DNA of 5,208 nucleotides, taken from assembly GCA_007119305.1 (NCBI GenBank), contig SKPY01000482.1, positions 1-5,208 on the forward strand. The letters run 5' to 3'. The position numbers and the translations under genes were made by a program. Position 1 is the first letter of the stretch. Each line of letters begins with the position of its first letter. Below the pieces are notes generated by a model. It was given only the letters and a program-made list of their open reading frames with translations, did no database searches and was not told the DNA's origin. Source of the stretch: Nitriliruptorales bacterium (GTDB lineage: Bacteria > Actinomycetota > Nitriliruptoria > Euzebyales > Egibacteraceae). Shown here piece by piece: positions 5,020 to 5,208 of the stretch.

Positions 5020-5208
5020 ATGAACGGTGGCTACGTGGCGGTGGTGGGCGCGGGGGTGTGTGACCCGCAGACGGAGGCTGCGGCGGCAGCCGTCGGCCGT
5101 GGGCTGGCGGAGGCGGGGATGACGCTGGTGTGCGGCGGGCTCGGCGGCGTCATGGAGGCCGCCTGCCGTGGGGCCCGCGCGGCGGGCGGGCGCACCGTGG
5201 GCCTGCTG
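5020..5208 (+). CDS. LOG-like / TIGR00725-type nucleotide-binding protein, N-terminal part (3' end outside window)
   Basis: The first 63 codons of a gene that stays open to the window edge. The start has an excellent ribosome binding site. The protein opens with a Rossmann-like strand and glycine turn, YVAVVGAGVCD (5-15), then a helix (18-32), the strand MTLVCGG and the loop GGLGGVMEAACRGARAAGG (39-57), then TVGLL. This CGG-x-GG-VMEA pattern is characteristic of the SLOG/LOG superfamily and especially of the small TIGR00725-like proteins of about 160-180 residues. Relatives include cytokinin-releasing LOG phosphoribohydrolases and MoCo-carrier-type binding proteins. The second diagnostic motif (PGG-x-GT) would be off the window, so enzymatic activity cannot be judged. 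It is divergent from the ACT-domain gene across 49 bp. Confidence 0.85.
   Translation, partial: MNGGYVAVVGAGVCDPQTEAAAAAVGRGLAEAGMTLVCGGLGGVMEAACRGARAAGGRTVGLL

Noticed and set aside
1..5208. Mobile element, integration site, CRISPR, tRNA or riboswitch.
   Set aside because: No transposase or integrase, terminal inverted repeats, spaced repeat arrays, cloverleaf or known riboswitch core was seen; gaps are at most 129 bp and composition is even throughout.

Overview
The DNA is very GC-rich with strong G/C preference at third codon positions, GTG starts beside ATG, short 4-nt gene overlaps, TANNNT-type -10 candidates close to starts, and a probable leaderless gene. Together with the protein families this suggests a high-GC actinobacterium; no genus can be named from the sequence alone. 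The window holds seven protein genes (two cut by the window edges). There is no rRNA, tRNA, CRISPR array, insertion sequence or prophage. The only coding-free stretches are short (129, 49 and 49 bp).

Left part (1-2426, + strand) is a tightly packed chain: the 3' part of a 2-oxoacid dehydrogenase E2 acyltransferase, a small single-domain cupin whose start overlaps the E2 stop, and a probably exported caspase-like (clan CD, C14-type) cysteine peptidase whose GTG start overlaps the cupin stop by 4 nt. The E2 is central carbon or branched-chain metabolism. Why a cupin and an exported caspase-like protein should be co-translated with it is not obvious, and this is the most curious part of the window. 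The caspase-like gene also carries a near-perfect 66-bp tandem duplication just after its signal segment.

Middle part (2556-4446, + strand) is a phosphate module: a Na+/phosphate cotransporter of the NptA/YjbB type, with two QSSS...GAN-GTT half-repeats at identical internal spacing, followed 49 bp downstream by a stand-alone PhoU-like protein. In YjbB-type proteins the PhoU domain is fused to the transporter; here it is a separate gene. The second PhoU repeat lacks the acidic residues of the usual metal-cluster motif. A 12-bp perfect palindrome and a TAGGGT -10 candidate lie between the two genes, so the PhoU-like gene may also have its own promoter.

Right part (4410-5208): an ACT-domain protein on the - strand, convergent with and overlapping the PhoU-like gene by 37 bp, and divergent from a + strand LOG-like/TIGR00725-type nucleotide-binding protein that runs off the window. 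The 49-bp divergent region has a perfect 6-bp-arm inverted repeat, lying between a TTCACA and a TAGCCT hexamer that are 20 bp apart on the - strand, with the TAGCCT placed for a leaderless transcript starting at the ACT gene's ATG.
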